DNA from: Legionella sp.
GTDB taxonomy: Bacteria; Pseudomonadota; Gammaproteobacteria; Legionellales; Legionellaceae
NCBI GenBank assembly: GCA_003507515.1
Contig: DNVL01000176.1
Coordinates: 1 to 8,299, forward strand
Reading direction: 5' to 3'
DNA length: 8,299 bases
A program made the position numbers and the translations under genes. The stretch's first letter is position 1. Each line of letters starts with the position of its first letter. This document shows, in pieces, positions 1 through 5,772 of this stretch. Below the pieces are notes generated by a model, which saw nothing but the letters and a program-made list of their open reading frames with translations, was not told the origin of the DNA and searched no databases.

Positions 1-1
1 G

Positions 2-187
2 ACCAATAAAATCAATGAGTTACGAGATTTGTCAGGCTCCTTCAATAGTTTCAATGGGTACTTTAGAGGGTACTTGTTACAAAAACCATTCTTACGTCAT
101 CCATGCTGCTATTTAAGTCTGATATTAAACAAATCAGGATCTTTCGGGCTTGGGGCTCATTTTATGATAGATAGATTTATAAAATAA
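2..187 (+). CDS. 3' end of an unrecognised protein (partial at window edge)
   Basis: The frame is open from base 2 without interruption and stops with TAA at 185-187, giving 61 sense codons. The visible protein is aromatic- and glycine-rich (for example FNGYFRGYLLQKP and GSFGLGAHFMIDRFIK) and ends in a basic tail. I do not recognise a family, and no start lies in the window. The main support for a real gene is context: the stop codon sits 3 bases before the stem of a good intrinsic terminator on the same strand. A chance open frame of this length is possible, so confidence is moderate. It points toward the ATPase gene and shares the terminator with it. Confidence 0.5.
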   Translation, partial: TNKINELRDLSGSFNSFNGYFRGYLLQKPFLRHPCCYLSLILNKSGSFGLGAHFMIDRFIK

Positions 188-190
188 AAA

Positions 191-222
191 AGCAGGCGAA
201 TGGCCTGCTGTCATATTTTTTT
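191..222. terminator. bidirectional intrinsic terminator
   Basis: A perfect 7-bp stem (AGCAGGC at 191-197 and GCCTGCT at 203-209) with a 5-base loop is followed on the plus strand by a T-rich run (214-222). On its other side lies an A-rich run (181-190), which becomes a T tract when read on the minus strand. It can therefore end the plus-strand gene stopping at 187 and also minus-strand transcripts from the ATPase and the AlpA-like remnant. Confidence 0.85.
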
Positions 223-245
223 GTAATTATAAAAACGGAAAGGGC

Positions 246-431
246 TTACCCGGTTTGTTCAAGGCTTCTGATGGTCATGTGTTGGTTTATCGATTGATCA
301 AGATTGTCCGAATGCCAGGCCAGCGCGGTGCCGTTTAACTTGGTTGGCTTAGGAAATATCCCAGCCGTCCACCATCGCCTTAGGGTCAGCCGATTGCGCC
401 CAACAATTTGCTCTACATCTTGCAGGATAGA
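246..431 (-). pseudogene. AlpA-like helix-turn-helix regulator, start-less remnant
   Basis: On the minus strand an open stretch between an upstream in-frame TAA (434-432) and a TAA stop at 248-246 encodes about 61 residues. They include DVEQIVGRNRLTLRRWWTAG followed by IFPKPTKLNGTALAWHSD. This matches the pattern of AlpA/prophage-type excisionase regulators: a winged-helix start of the form 'DV..IVG.sr.TL.RW', an aromatic turn, then 'FP.P.kL....W'. Such proteins are short DNA-binding regulators typical of prophages and integrative elements. No ATG, GTG or TTG lies upstream of the helix-turn-helix in this frame; the first possible initiator is a CTG at 425-423. The nearest upstream ATG, at 454-452, is in another frame and stops after five codons. 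The 5' end therefore looks deleted or frameshifted. It lies just downstream of the ATPase gene and before the shared terminator. The family call is from memory of the motif. Confidence 0.6.
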
Positions 432-503
432 TTATGATTAAAATAATGCCGGCATGTCTTTCTTGTGCAATTAAATTAATTGATGGGTTTGAACGGTTGT
501 GGG

Positions 504-1778
504 CTAGCCTAACCCATCCCGCAAATAAGACTCCAACGTGATAATCCGGCCTGGAATGCTCAATTCAGCCATAGCCGCGGCGAGTGCGCGCTCTTCGCGC
601 AATTTTGTATCAGGATCGCTCATGTCCCAGGTGACTTGGATGAGTTCTTTTTTTCCTTGAGGCGTTTTAATTAAAAAATCAACTTCATACCGTGCTTCGG
701 TTAAATAGTAATAGACAGTAAATCCCTGCCTGCGCAGATCAAGATAAATCAAATTCTCAAACAAACGACCTAAATCATTTGTGTGATCAAGCGTCATCGC
801 CCGAACCAGTCCTGAATCAATGGCGTATGTTTTTTTAGGATTTGCCTGCACTTTTCTGATGGATTCCGAATACAATGGCACTGAAAATGCCAAGAAGGCA
901 TCCTCGATATACTGTGCATAGTCGTATAAACAATCCTTGCTAATTTTATAGCCCTGGCTTTTCAAGTCGTTATAGAATTTATTAATTGAAAAAGGCTTCG
1001 CAACATTGGCAATCATCGAAACAATCAGGTATTTGATGACACTGTGATTCGCAATTTTATGCCGTTCGATGATGTCTCGATAGGTTACGATCGTGACATA
1101 CTCTTGTAGGGTCTGTTCGCGAGTGCTTTGATCATAATCCACCACCTCAGGAAAACCACCGATTTCAAGGTAGAGCCGAAATGCTTGTGCTAATTTATCG
1201 CGCGTTGCTGAGCCATATAGGCTTTTATCTATCGAATGGTCAGTGGCCTGCAAATACTCACTAAAATCATAGGGCCAAATTTCCGTCGCCAGTGATCGGC
1301 CACGCAATGATGTGGCAATTTCTTTACTCAGCAATTTGGCAGACGATCCCGTGAGGTAAATCTCGACGTGTTTGCTATCAAAAAATCGACGAACGACAAT
1401 GGCCCAATCCTCAATATTTTGGATTTCATCTAAAAAAAGGTAACATTTTTTTTCATGATTTTCCGGATAAATAGAATAAAACCCATCTAACAAACCCGCT
1501 AGTTTTTCGCGGGTTAAGGGCAATAACCGATCGTCTTCGAGATTGATGTAGAGGATTGTAGATAATGGGATCCCGTCTTTAATCAGTCGTGCTATTTTTT
1601 GAAAAATAAAATAGGTTTTACCTGTGCGCCGCATGCCAATGGCGACGTTTATTTTATTTTTAATGTCAGGAAAGAGGGCTTGTCTAGGTACAAGATCATG
1701 CAATAACTGCAATTTGCTGTGAAACTCGGCTAATAACAGTTCGGTTAACGCTTGTTCATTCATGATGGTGTTCGCCAA
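504..1778 (-). CDS. AAA-type ATPase with DUF4143-like C-terminal domain
   Basis: This is a predicted cytosolic P-loop ATPase of the large family usually annotated 'ATP-binding protein, DUF4143'. The members' substrates are mostly unknown, and many sit in accessory regions. Visible features are a Walker A motif GMRRTGKT (residues 48-55), a Walker B segment LFLDEIQ (114-120), a sensor-like YLTGSS (141-146) and the family hallmark GGFPEVV (207-213). A winged-helix-like middle region follows. The C-terminal domain carries a GRLFENLIYLDLRRQG block (337-352), EVDFLI (365-370) and QVTW (381-384), an arrangement reminiscent of a PD-(D/E)xK nuclease fold. The length of 424 is normal and the gene looks intact. 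The longest frame begins with TTG at 1778. An ATG six codons in (1763-1761) is an equally good start, as neither has a strong ribosome site. It is divergent from the membrane-protein gene starting at 1810. No dedicated terminator is seen before the bidirectional one at 191-222. Confidence 0.88.
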   Translation of the reverse strand: MANTIMNEQALTELLLAEFHSKLQLLHDLVPRQALFPDIKNKINVAIGMRRTGKTYFIFQKIARLIKDGIPLSTILYINLEDDRLLPLTREKLAGLLDGFYSIYPENHEKKCYLFLDEIQNIEDWAIVVRRFFDSKHVEIYLTGSSAKLLSKEIATSLRGRSLATEIWPYDFSEYLQATDHSIDKSLYGSATRDKLAQAFRLYLEIGGFPEVVDYDQSTREQTLQEYVTIVTYRDIIERHKIANHSVIKYLIVSMIANVAKPFSINKFYNDLKSQGYKISKDCLYDYAQYIEDAFLAFSVPLYSESIRKVQANPKKTYAIDSGLVRAMTLDHTNDLGRLFENLIYLDLRRQGFTVYYYLTEARYEVDFLIKTPQGKKELIQVTWDMSDPDTKLREERALAAAMAELSIPGRIITLESYLRDGLG

Positions 1779-1797
1779 AATAAATCATTCCCATAAT

Positions 1798-1803
1798 AAA
1801 GGA
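1798..1803 (+). promoter_or_regulatory. ribosome binding site of the small membrane-protein gene
   Basis: AAAGGA lies 6 bases before the ATG at 1810. It decides the start in favour of 1810 rather than the upstream in-frame ATG at 1762, which lies inside the 5' end of the divergent ATPase gene and would add a polar 16-residue leader ahead of the hydrophobic segment. Confidence 0.6.
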
Positions 1804-1809
1804 CAGTAT

Positions 1810-2118
1810 ATGCTATTATTGTCATTAATTATAGGAAGTTTTTTTATAATTTTTCATGCAGTACCCTGGGGGGTGATGTATGTTGGTGCTCTATTTTTTA
1901 CTAAAGTGTTCTTGAGTCTGCTAATTGCATTCGCAGTTCAACTTAAAAAGGAGTACAATTTCCCACCCTTACCAGTCAACAGAAACATCTCTGCTATGAA
2001 AAAAAAATTACACCGCAGTGCCGGTCAATTGTATCGGCGTTTGTTTGCTTATGTGAAACCATTTTGGCCCATGTTGCTGGGCCTCGACCGCCGTTGCGAC
2101 CACATGACTACTATTTGA
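1810..2118 (+). pseudogene. small membrane protein truncated by the insertion element
   Basis: From ATG 1810 the frame encodes 90 native residues. It begins with a strongly hydrophobic stretch (residues 1-18, MLLLSLIIGSFFIIFHAV), continues with a second hydrophobic segment (about 20-42) and then a basic region (KKEYNFPPLP, MKKKLHRSAGQLYRRL). The simplest reading is a two-helix inner-membrane protein with a cytoplasmic basic tail; the first segment could instead be a signal anchor. At base 2080 the terminal inverted repeat of the element begins exactly on a codon boundary. The last 12 codons (GLDRRCDHMTTI) are element sequence ending at TGA 2116-2118. The native C-terminus is lost and is not found on the other side of the element. 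I do not recognise the family. Confidence 0.5.
2080..2103 (+). repeat. left terminal inverted repeat
   Basis: This 24-base repeat pairs with 3117-3094 at 23/24 positions. Bases immediately outside (2074-2079) do not match the outside of the right copy, which sets the boundary. It is read in frame by the truncated membrane-protein gene, adding GLDRRCDH. Confidence 0.8.
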
Positions 2119-2171
2119 ACTAAGCTCTCTTGGTTGTCATCGTTGTAATGATGGCATAGTATTTGGTAATT

Positions 2172-2187
2172 TTGTTCGCCCGAACAA
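2172..2187. repeat. perfect short inverted repeat inside the element
   Basis: TTGTTC GCCC GAACAA forms a perfect 6-bp inverted repeat with a 4-base centre, extendable to 7 bp with a 2-base loop. It lies between the left terminal repeat and the transposase remnant. It could be a protein-binding site or a small hairpin. No T-run follows, so it is not an intrinsic terminator. Confidence 0.4.
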
Positions 2188-2219
2188 GCCAAAAACTAGC
2201 CATCAAGGAATGATTGTAA

Positions 2220-3089
2220 TGGATTTACCGAAAACAACAACAGGGTCAGCGTGGACGCCCATCTGCTTTGTCTTTGAAAAAAGACGATGAACTGCAAAAC
2301 GACCTGGTGCTATCAAAAGAAAAACTGGCGACCTTGGAAGCTCAGCAATCAGCCATTCATGAGGCTAAAAAAGGCATCGCGGCAGTGTATCACCCCTACG
2401 ATTTAAACACGGGTGCTGCACGTCAAACAGAGCAAGTGCAACAAGAGCTATTGCAGCATTTTGACACAATAGAAAAAAATGCAACTGCAGCGAACTTGAG
2501 GGACACGGCGCTGGATAAAATAAAAAAAGCGAAACGTGTTTGTAGAGGCCTTGTAGCTACAATGGTTTTCTATTGGATGATGCTTAATCAACGGATAGAA
2601 TCTCTATCGCTTTCTTGCAAACATGAACAACTTATTCGTGAGACGTTGATCCCTGCACATTACCTCATGATTGCAGGAAAAAAAGCAAAAACAGCAGAGC
2701 TTCGTCATAAGATTCAGCAACGGGCCGAGCAATTATTTTCTGGATTAGAAAATAATGAGATTTGGGCTAATACAGATCAAATAGATCAAAATCTACTGAT
2801 GAACGTGGCGAAAGAATGTGCGCAATTGTTCCAACGATCAAGTAGCTGTCTGGAAGGACGGAATGGATATTTATCATTACGACATCACGGGTTACATCAT
2901 TTAAGCGAACGAAAACTGGGTGCACTAACGGTGATTCACAATTACTTTACAACACGCTCCGAACTAGCCACTGCCGCAGAACGGTTGTTCAGTAAAAAAC
3001 CACGAAGTTTATTTGAACACCTTATGAAAACGTTGCCTTCTGTGCACAGACCTGCCTTGCAAGCAGTTGCTCTACGGAGGGCTGCATGA
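2220..3089 (+). pseudogene. transposase-like protein (DUF6399 type), N-terminally truncated
   Basis: After a TAA at 2217-2219 the frame is open to TGA 3087-3089. A TTG at 2268 is the first plausible initiator and gives 273 residues. The conserved-looking basic segment RKQQQGQRGRP lies upstream of that TTG, so the protein has lost its N-terminus rather than starting late. Numbering from the TTG, hallmark blocks are YHPYDLNTG (41-49), a helical region with KAKR (87-90), RSSSCLEGRNG (190-200), LSLRHHGLHHLS (202-213) and TAAERLF (235-241). These match, from memory, the C-terminal domain annotated DUF6399 in transposase-like proteins of many bacteria. The catalytic N-terminal part is missing, so the copy should be inactive. 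The surrounding inverted repeats support the mobile-element reading. Confidence 0.7.
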
Positions 3090-3093
3090 TGTA

Positions 3094-3117
3094 GTGGTCG
3101 GAACGGCGGTCGAGGCC
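3094..3117 (-). repeat. right terminal inverted repeat
   Basis: This is the inverted copy of 2080-2103 with one mismatch. Its outer edge at 3117/3118 coincides exactly with the point where similarity to VapB-type antitoxins stops on the minus strand, which supports this as the true element end. Confidence 0.8.
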
Positions 3118-3201
3118 AACTTCTTTACTGTGGAATTGAAATTCTTTAGGCAATCTCACGGCCTGTGAATTGCCTGATTGAAATATTTTTGCCATTTTCA
3201 T
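3118..3201 (-). pseudogene. vapB: VapB-type antitoxin fragment cut by the insertion element
   Basis: From ATG 3201-3199 the minus strand encodes 28 native residues: MKMAKIFQSGNSQAVRLPKE followed by FQFHSKEV. This is the highly recognisable AbrB/MazE-like DNA-binding start of VapB antitoxins, with the 'GNSQAVRLPKEF' signature. Full-length members are about 70-85 residues, so roughly two thirds is gone, including the toxin-binding C-terminus. The frame then runs into the right terminal repeat (GLDRRSDH) and antisense to the transposase until a stop at 3022-3024. No VapC-like PIN-domain toxin is present on the far side of the element, so the module is dead. It lies 47 bases downstream of the GrpE-like gene on the same strand. 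An alternative inner start is ATG 3195. Confidence 0.75.
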
Positions 3202-3216
3202 AGGATATGCCCCAAA

Positions 3217-3244
3217 AGTATATACATTGAGGCTGTCATTGCAA
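3217..3244 (-). promoter_or_regulatory. possible promoter and operator of the vapB remnant
   Basis: On the minus strand TTGCAA (3244-3239) and TATACT (3222-3217) are separated by 16 bases, a plausible sigma-70 pair. The self-complementary octamer GTATATAC (3218-3225) overlaps the -10 element, as expected for an autoregulated antitoxin operator. The leader to ATG 3201 would be very short, so the assignment is tentative. Confidence 0.3.
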
Positions 3245-3248
3245 GCAA

Positions 3249-3713
3249 TCAAGTGCCTGCCGTGATCACATCGGTCGGGCGAATGACCTTGTCTCCACGT
3301 TGATACCCTTTTCGGCAAATTTGAATAATGGTGCCTGCAGGCGCCTCTTCTGACGCGGGCCGTGTTTCAATCACTCGGGTTTTGCCCGCCTCAACACAGC
3401 CATTCTTCACGATGATTTCTTGCACTTGATTGTGTGTCAAGATTTCAATAAGTCTTTTTTCAATTTTCTTGATGATACGCTCTGCGTTTGAAGGCACCTC
3501 ATTACTCAAACCCAAACGGGAGGATGATGTGTTATCGAGCATGTCGAGTATCTGAATGATTCGAAGGGCGTCTTCATCTAAATGCCGTTCAAAGCGATGC
3601 CGCTCATTTTTTACATTTTCTTGCAATGCAACATGCGCTGTTTGCAGTGCACACAGGCGTGCCTCAATTTGCTCAAGCGCATCTGCACCATTCGTTTGCA
3701 GATTAATTTGCAT
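3249..3713 (-). CDS. grpE: short GrpE-like nucleotide exchange factor
   Basis: This gene is predicted to release ADP from the Hsp70 encoded upstream in the same operon. The 154 residues split into a helical, coiled-coil-prone N-terminal part (about 11-60, continuing through the helix at 78-94) and a C-terminal beta domain (about 95-152). The beta domain carries the GrpE signature GTIIQICRKGYQRGDKVIRP (127-146), equivalent to the 'GTV..V.qKGY.lgdRviRPA.V' block of canonical GrpE. It is shorter than the housekeeping protein (about 190-200 residues), and the usual 'FDP..HEA' motif is not recognisable; residues around 105-120 (NGCVEAGKTRVIETRPAS) occupy that place. It starts 11 bases inside the end of the upstream gene and has no clear ribosome site, so translation by coupling is likely. 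It is probably a dedicated paralogue rather than the housekeeping grpE, whose presence elsewhere I cannot see. Confidence 0.82.
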   Translation of the reverse strand: MQINLQTNGADALEQIEARLCALQTAHVALQENVKNERHRFERHLDEDALRIIQILDMLDNTSSSRLGLSNEVPSNAERIIKKIEKRLIEILTHNQVQEIIVKNGCVEAGKTRVIETRPASEEAPAGTIIQICRKGYQRGDKVIRPTDVITAGT

Positions 3714-5772
3714 GATAGCAGGCTTGCCGAAAAGGAATTTTATCCAATGCTGTCTTCGGTGGCGGTAAATCTACGATTGTTTCAATCGTTTTCTTTTCAT
3801 GGCTAAAGGCACGCAAGTAATGGTGCAGAAATCGTTTTCCTGGATTGAACAGTTCGCTTTGCGCATGCCTGAATACGGCCATTTGATCAGGTGCGCGTTG
3901 AATGGCCTCCATTACTTTTTTCATGATCATTTGTTTTGAGTCCGTAAAAGCAATATCCAGTGTTTTGAATGGATCGTCTTGCGATAAAATCGATGATGAA
4001 AACGGCGTTAGTTTATTGGAGTCCAGGAATTTGGCATACGGTGTAGGATCTAGGTGCCGTGTAACAGGTAAATCCAGTGTTTCAATCACAGAAGGCACGT
4101 CATGCCTAAATTGACGTAGGCAACCGGTGCACCAGCACTTAAATTGACAATCAAAAAGGGGCTTCAACGCAATCAGCTGGTTTATCCGTTTATTGCCAAT
4201 GAGCATGCGCATATGCTCAAAAAATAACTCCCCTGGTAATGCCGCCGGAATCAGCATGCAGGTATCCAAAATAAACGATAGATGTGTGCGCAAAGAGGAT
4301 TCCGTTTTGATCTGCGCAATGATTTTTTTAGATTGTTTTGTGTCCTGTAGACCAGAGATAAACTGCAAACACGCTTGTTCACGAGACCAGAGCGCCTCTA
4401 CTTGTTCTTCAAAAGCAGGATCCTGAAGCTGGCGCACCATCTTCCGCACGGGGTCTATGTTTAAATGCCCCTCCTGCCGATGTATCTGGCGTGAAGCCTG
4501 TATCGTGTTCAAAATGAGGCTGTTTTTAATGTCTGGATTTGGGATAAAGGGATAAAACGCAAGGAGTGTTTCCAAAAACGCCGACGATGGATCCGTCTTT
4601 GCTTTTTTGTGCAGGATGGATTTTACCGTTTGAATCGTGACCTGTTTAAACAGGGCGGTAGCATCGTCAATCGGCTCAGACTCTAATTCATGGGCGTGAA
4701 CCAGTTCGGCTAACGATGATTTTTTGATATGCTCAGCACGGAGCATCACCGCCAGGCGCAGGTAGGGGTGAAGCGGGTTGTTTTGTGTCGCTTTGAGCAG
4801 AGGCGAGATTTCTGATAATTTTTCGCCTGCCAGCGCCCAAAGAACAGCCCGGTGCGTATCGGGATGGTACAAGTGCAACAGGGATTTATTTTGAGCGGCC
4901 AACCAAGGTAGAAATGATTGGCTGATGCCCGCACCCGTCGGGTCATAGGCCAGCAAATAAGAAGGTGTCGGTATCACATCCAAAGGAGGAAAGCCATTGT
5001 TTACGGCGTATTGCAGAACACGCGTTAAAATGCCGGCCTCATAGTCCGTAAAGTCATCAAACAACTGGCTGCTCCATGCCATTTTTTGTTTGCTTTCATG
5101 TTGAAATTGGGCATACAGGCGCTTCATTTCATGCACCAGTGAACCTATTGCGTCGACAATATCACCATGATAAAGCGGGTTTCGCATCACAAGGCAGGCG
5201 CTACCGGTTAGAATGTGGCCGATAAAAGCGGATGCGCTGCCTGATAATTTTTTCTTAGGCTGAAAAAAGGCCAGTTTACTTGCATTTTCTATCCATAGGC
5301 TGGGTGATTCGCCTTGCATGGATCTCAAGATGCGCTCTAATGTTTCATAGTTGCCTTCAATCCAAAGCCTGTCAAGGAGGGTTTGTTTTAACTGATGGCA
5401 TCGAGGATGTTCTGGCATGAGATGATTTGCAATAAGAAACAGGGCATGAAGCGCGTCAGTCGATAATGATGTCAGCGATAAAAAATGTTCCTCGCTAAAA
5501 ATATGCAAAGCAATGGATGTGCAGTCCTCTTGCAGCAGTGGGCTTGCTTTTTTGTACAAGGGCCATAAAACAATGAGTGCGTCGGTATATTGTTGTGTTT
5601 GCAATAACGAGTAGCCATACATATAGCGGTCTTGATGGGTGAGCTCTGGCGTTTGCTGGCAAAGTGTAATGATCTCGTTAAAGCGCTTGCCCGCCATCAG
5701 TTCAGAGGAAATGCAGTGTGGTTTTGTTATTTTTTGTGTTGTGTTTTTTTTCTTGATGTGTTTATAACTCAT
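3703..5772 (-). CDS. large helical-repeat protein with a degenerate J-like domain, Hsp70 operon member
   Basis: This 689-residue soluble protein lacks a signal peptide or obvious membrane helix and is of a family I do not recognise by name. The N-terminus is basic (KHIKKKNTTQK). Residues about 20-160 look like TPR-type helical hairpins, for example a segment with GYSLLQTQQYTDALIVLWPL (53-72). The long middle is mainly alpha-helical. A cysteine cluster C542-x3-C546-x-C548-x2-C551 could bind metal. Residues about 599-656 resemble a J-domain: DPFKTLDI, a helix ending at APD (627-629) where HPD is normal, then FRHAQSELFNPGKR (634-647) and a tyrosine at 652, like helix III of DnaJ. The ATG at 5772 overlaps the previous stop as ATGA and has a good ribosome site; the 3' end overlaps the GrpE-like gene. 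A role linking clients or other partners to the Hsp70 is inferred. Confidence 0.75.
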   Translation of the reverse strand: MSYKHIKKKNTTQKITKPHCISSELMAGKRFNEIITLCQQTPELTHQDRYMYGYSLLQTQQYTDALIVLWPLYKKASPLLQEDCTSIALHIFSEEHFLSLTSLSTDALHALFLIANHLMPEHPRCHQLKQTLLDRLWIEGNYETLERILRSMQGESPSLWIENASKLAFFQPKKKLSGSASAFIGHILTGSACLVMRNPLYHGDIVDAIGSLVHEMKRLYAQFQHESKQKMAWSSQLFDDFTDYEAGILTRVLQYAVNNGFPPLDVIPTPSYLLAYDPTGAGISQSFLPWLAAQNKSLLHLYHPDTHRAVLWALAGEKLSEISPLLKATQNNPLHPYLRLAVMLRAEHIKKSSLAELVHAHELESEPIDDATALFKQVTIQTVKSILHKKAKTDPSSAFLETLLAFYPFIPNPDIKNSLILNTIQASRQIHRQEGHLNIDPVRKMVRQLQDPAFEEQVEALWSREQACLQFISGLQDTKQSKKIIAQIKTESSLRTHLSFILDTCMLIPAALPGELFFEHMRMLIGNKRINQLIALKPLFDCQFKCWCTGCLRQFRHDVPSVIETLDLPVTRHLDPTPYAKFLDSNKLTPFSSSILSQDDPFKTLDIAFTDSKQMIMKKVMEAIQRAPDQMAVFRHAQSELFNPGKRFLHHYLRAFSHEKKTIETIVDLPPPKTALDKIPFRQACYHAN
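3805..3978 (-). other. degenerate J-like domain (APD instead of HPD) within the 689-residue protein
   Basis: This span encodes residues about 599-656. The order of features follows DnaJ: a 'DPF.TLdI' start, a spacer with basic helix II (MKKVMEAIQR), a tripeptide APD at the HPD site, then helix III with F634, A638, L641, NP (643-644), KR (646-647) and Y652. The HPD histidine, needed in canonical J-proteins to stimulate the Hsp70 ATPase, is replaced by alanine. This is a by-eye alignment, supported by the neighbouring Hsp70 and GrpE genes. Confidence 0.55.

Larger units (their letters stand above)
2080..3117 (+). mobile_element. decayed insertion sequence with 24-bp terminal inverted repeats
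   Basis: Bases 2080-2103 (starting GGCCTCGACCGCCGTT) recur in inverted orientation at 3117-3094 with one mismatch (G/C at the 17th base), bounding a 1038-bp segment. The transposase-like frame inside ends only 4 bases before the right repeat, as expected for an insertion sequence. The element is internally deleted or degraded: the transposase lacks its N-terminus, and about 115 bases inside the left repeat (2104-2219) show no convincing coding sequence. Bases outside the repeats (ATGTTGCTG on the left, AACTTCTTT on the right) show no target-site duplication, and the two flanks belong to different genes. I cannot assign a named IS. Confidence 0.72.

Noticed and set aside
482..518. 8-bp inverted repeat GATGGGTT / AACCCATC around the ATPase stop codon as a terminator
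   Set aside because: The loop is about 21 bases, there is no T tract, and half of it lies in the coding sequence. The bidirectional terminator at 191-222 is a far better candidate.
1762..1809. Longer N-terminus of the small membrane protein starting at ATG 1762
   Set aside because: That start lies within the divergent ATPase gene and lacks a ribosome site, whereas ATG 1810 has AAAGGA 6 bases upstream and begins directly with the hydrophobic segment.
2172..2187. Hairpin TTGTTC-GCCC-GAACAA as a transcription terminator
   Set aside because: No T-run follows on either strand and the stem is short. It is kept only as an inverted repeat.
2068..3129. Target-site duplication flanking the insertion element
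   Set aside because: Bases outside the repeats (ATGTTGCTG and AACTTCTTT) do not match directly at any length above what chance gives.
3202..3248. Intrinsic terminator after the GrpE-like gene
   Set aside because: The only pairing (GCAGGC with GCTTGC) has a mismatch and no T-run. The operon end is not marked, so transcription may run into the vapB remnant.
3556..4426. Plus-strand open frames of 70-77 codons opposite the GrpE-like and 689-residue genes (3556-3768, 3582-3806, 3902-4114, 4193-4426)
   Set aside because: They lie antisense to two well-supported overlapping genes, have low-complexity Cys/Ser/Arg-rich products and show no family motif.
4746..4946. Minus-strand 66-codon open frame inside the 689-residue gene
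   Set aside because: It is a same-strand out-of-frame shadow, and its product matches nothing recognisable.
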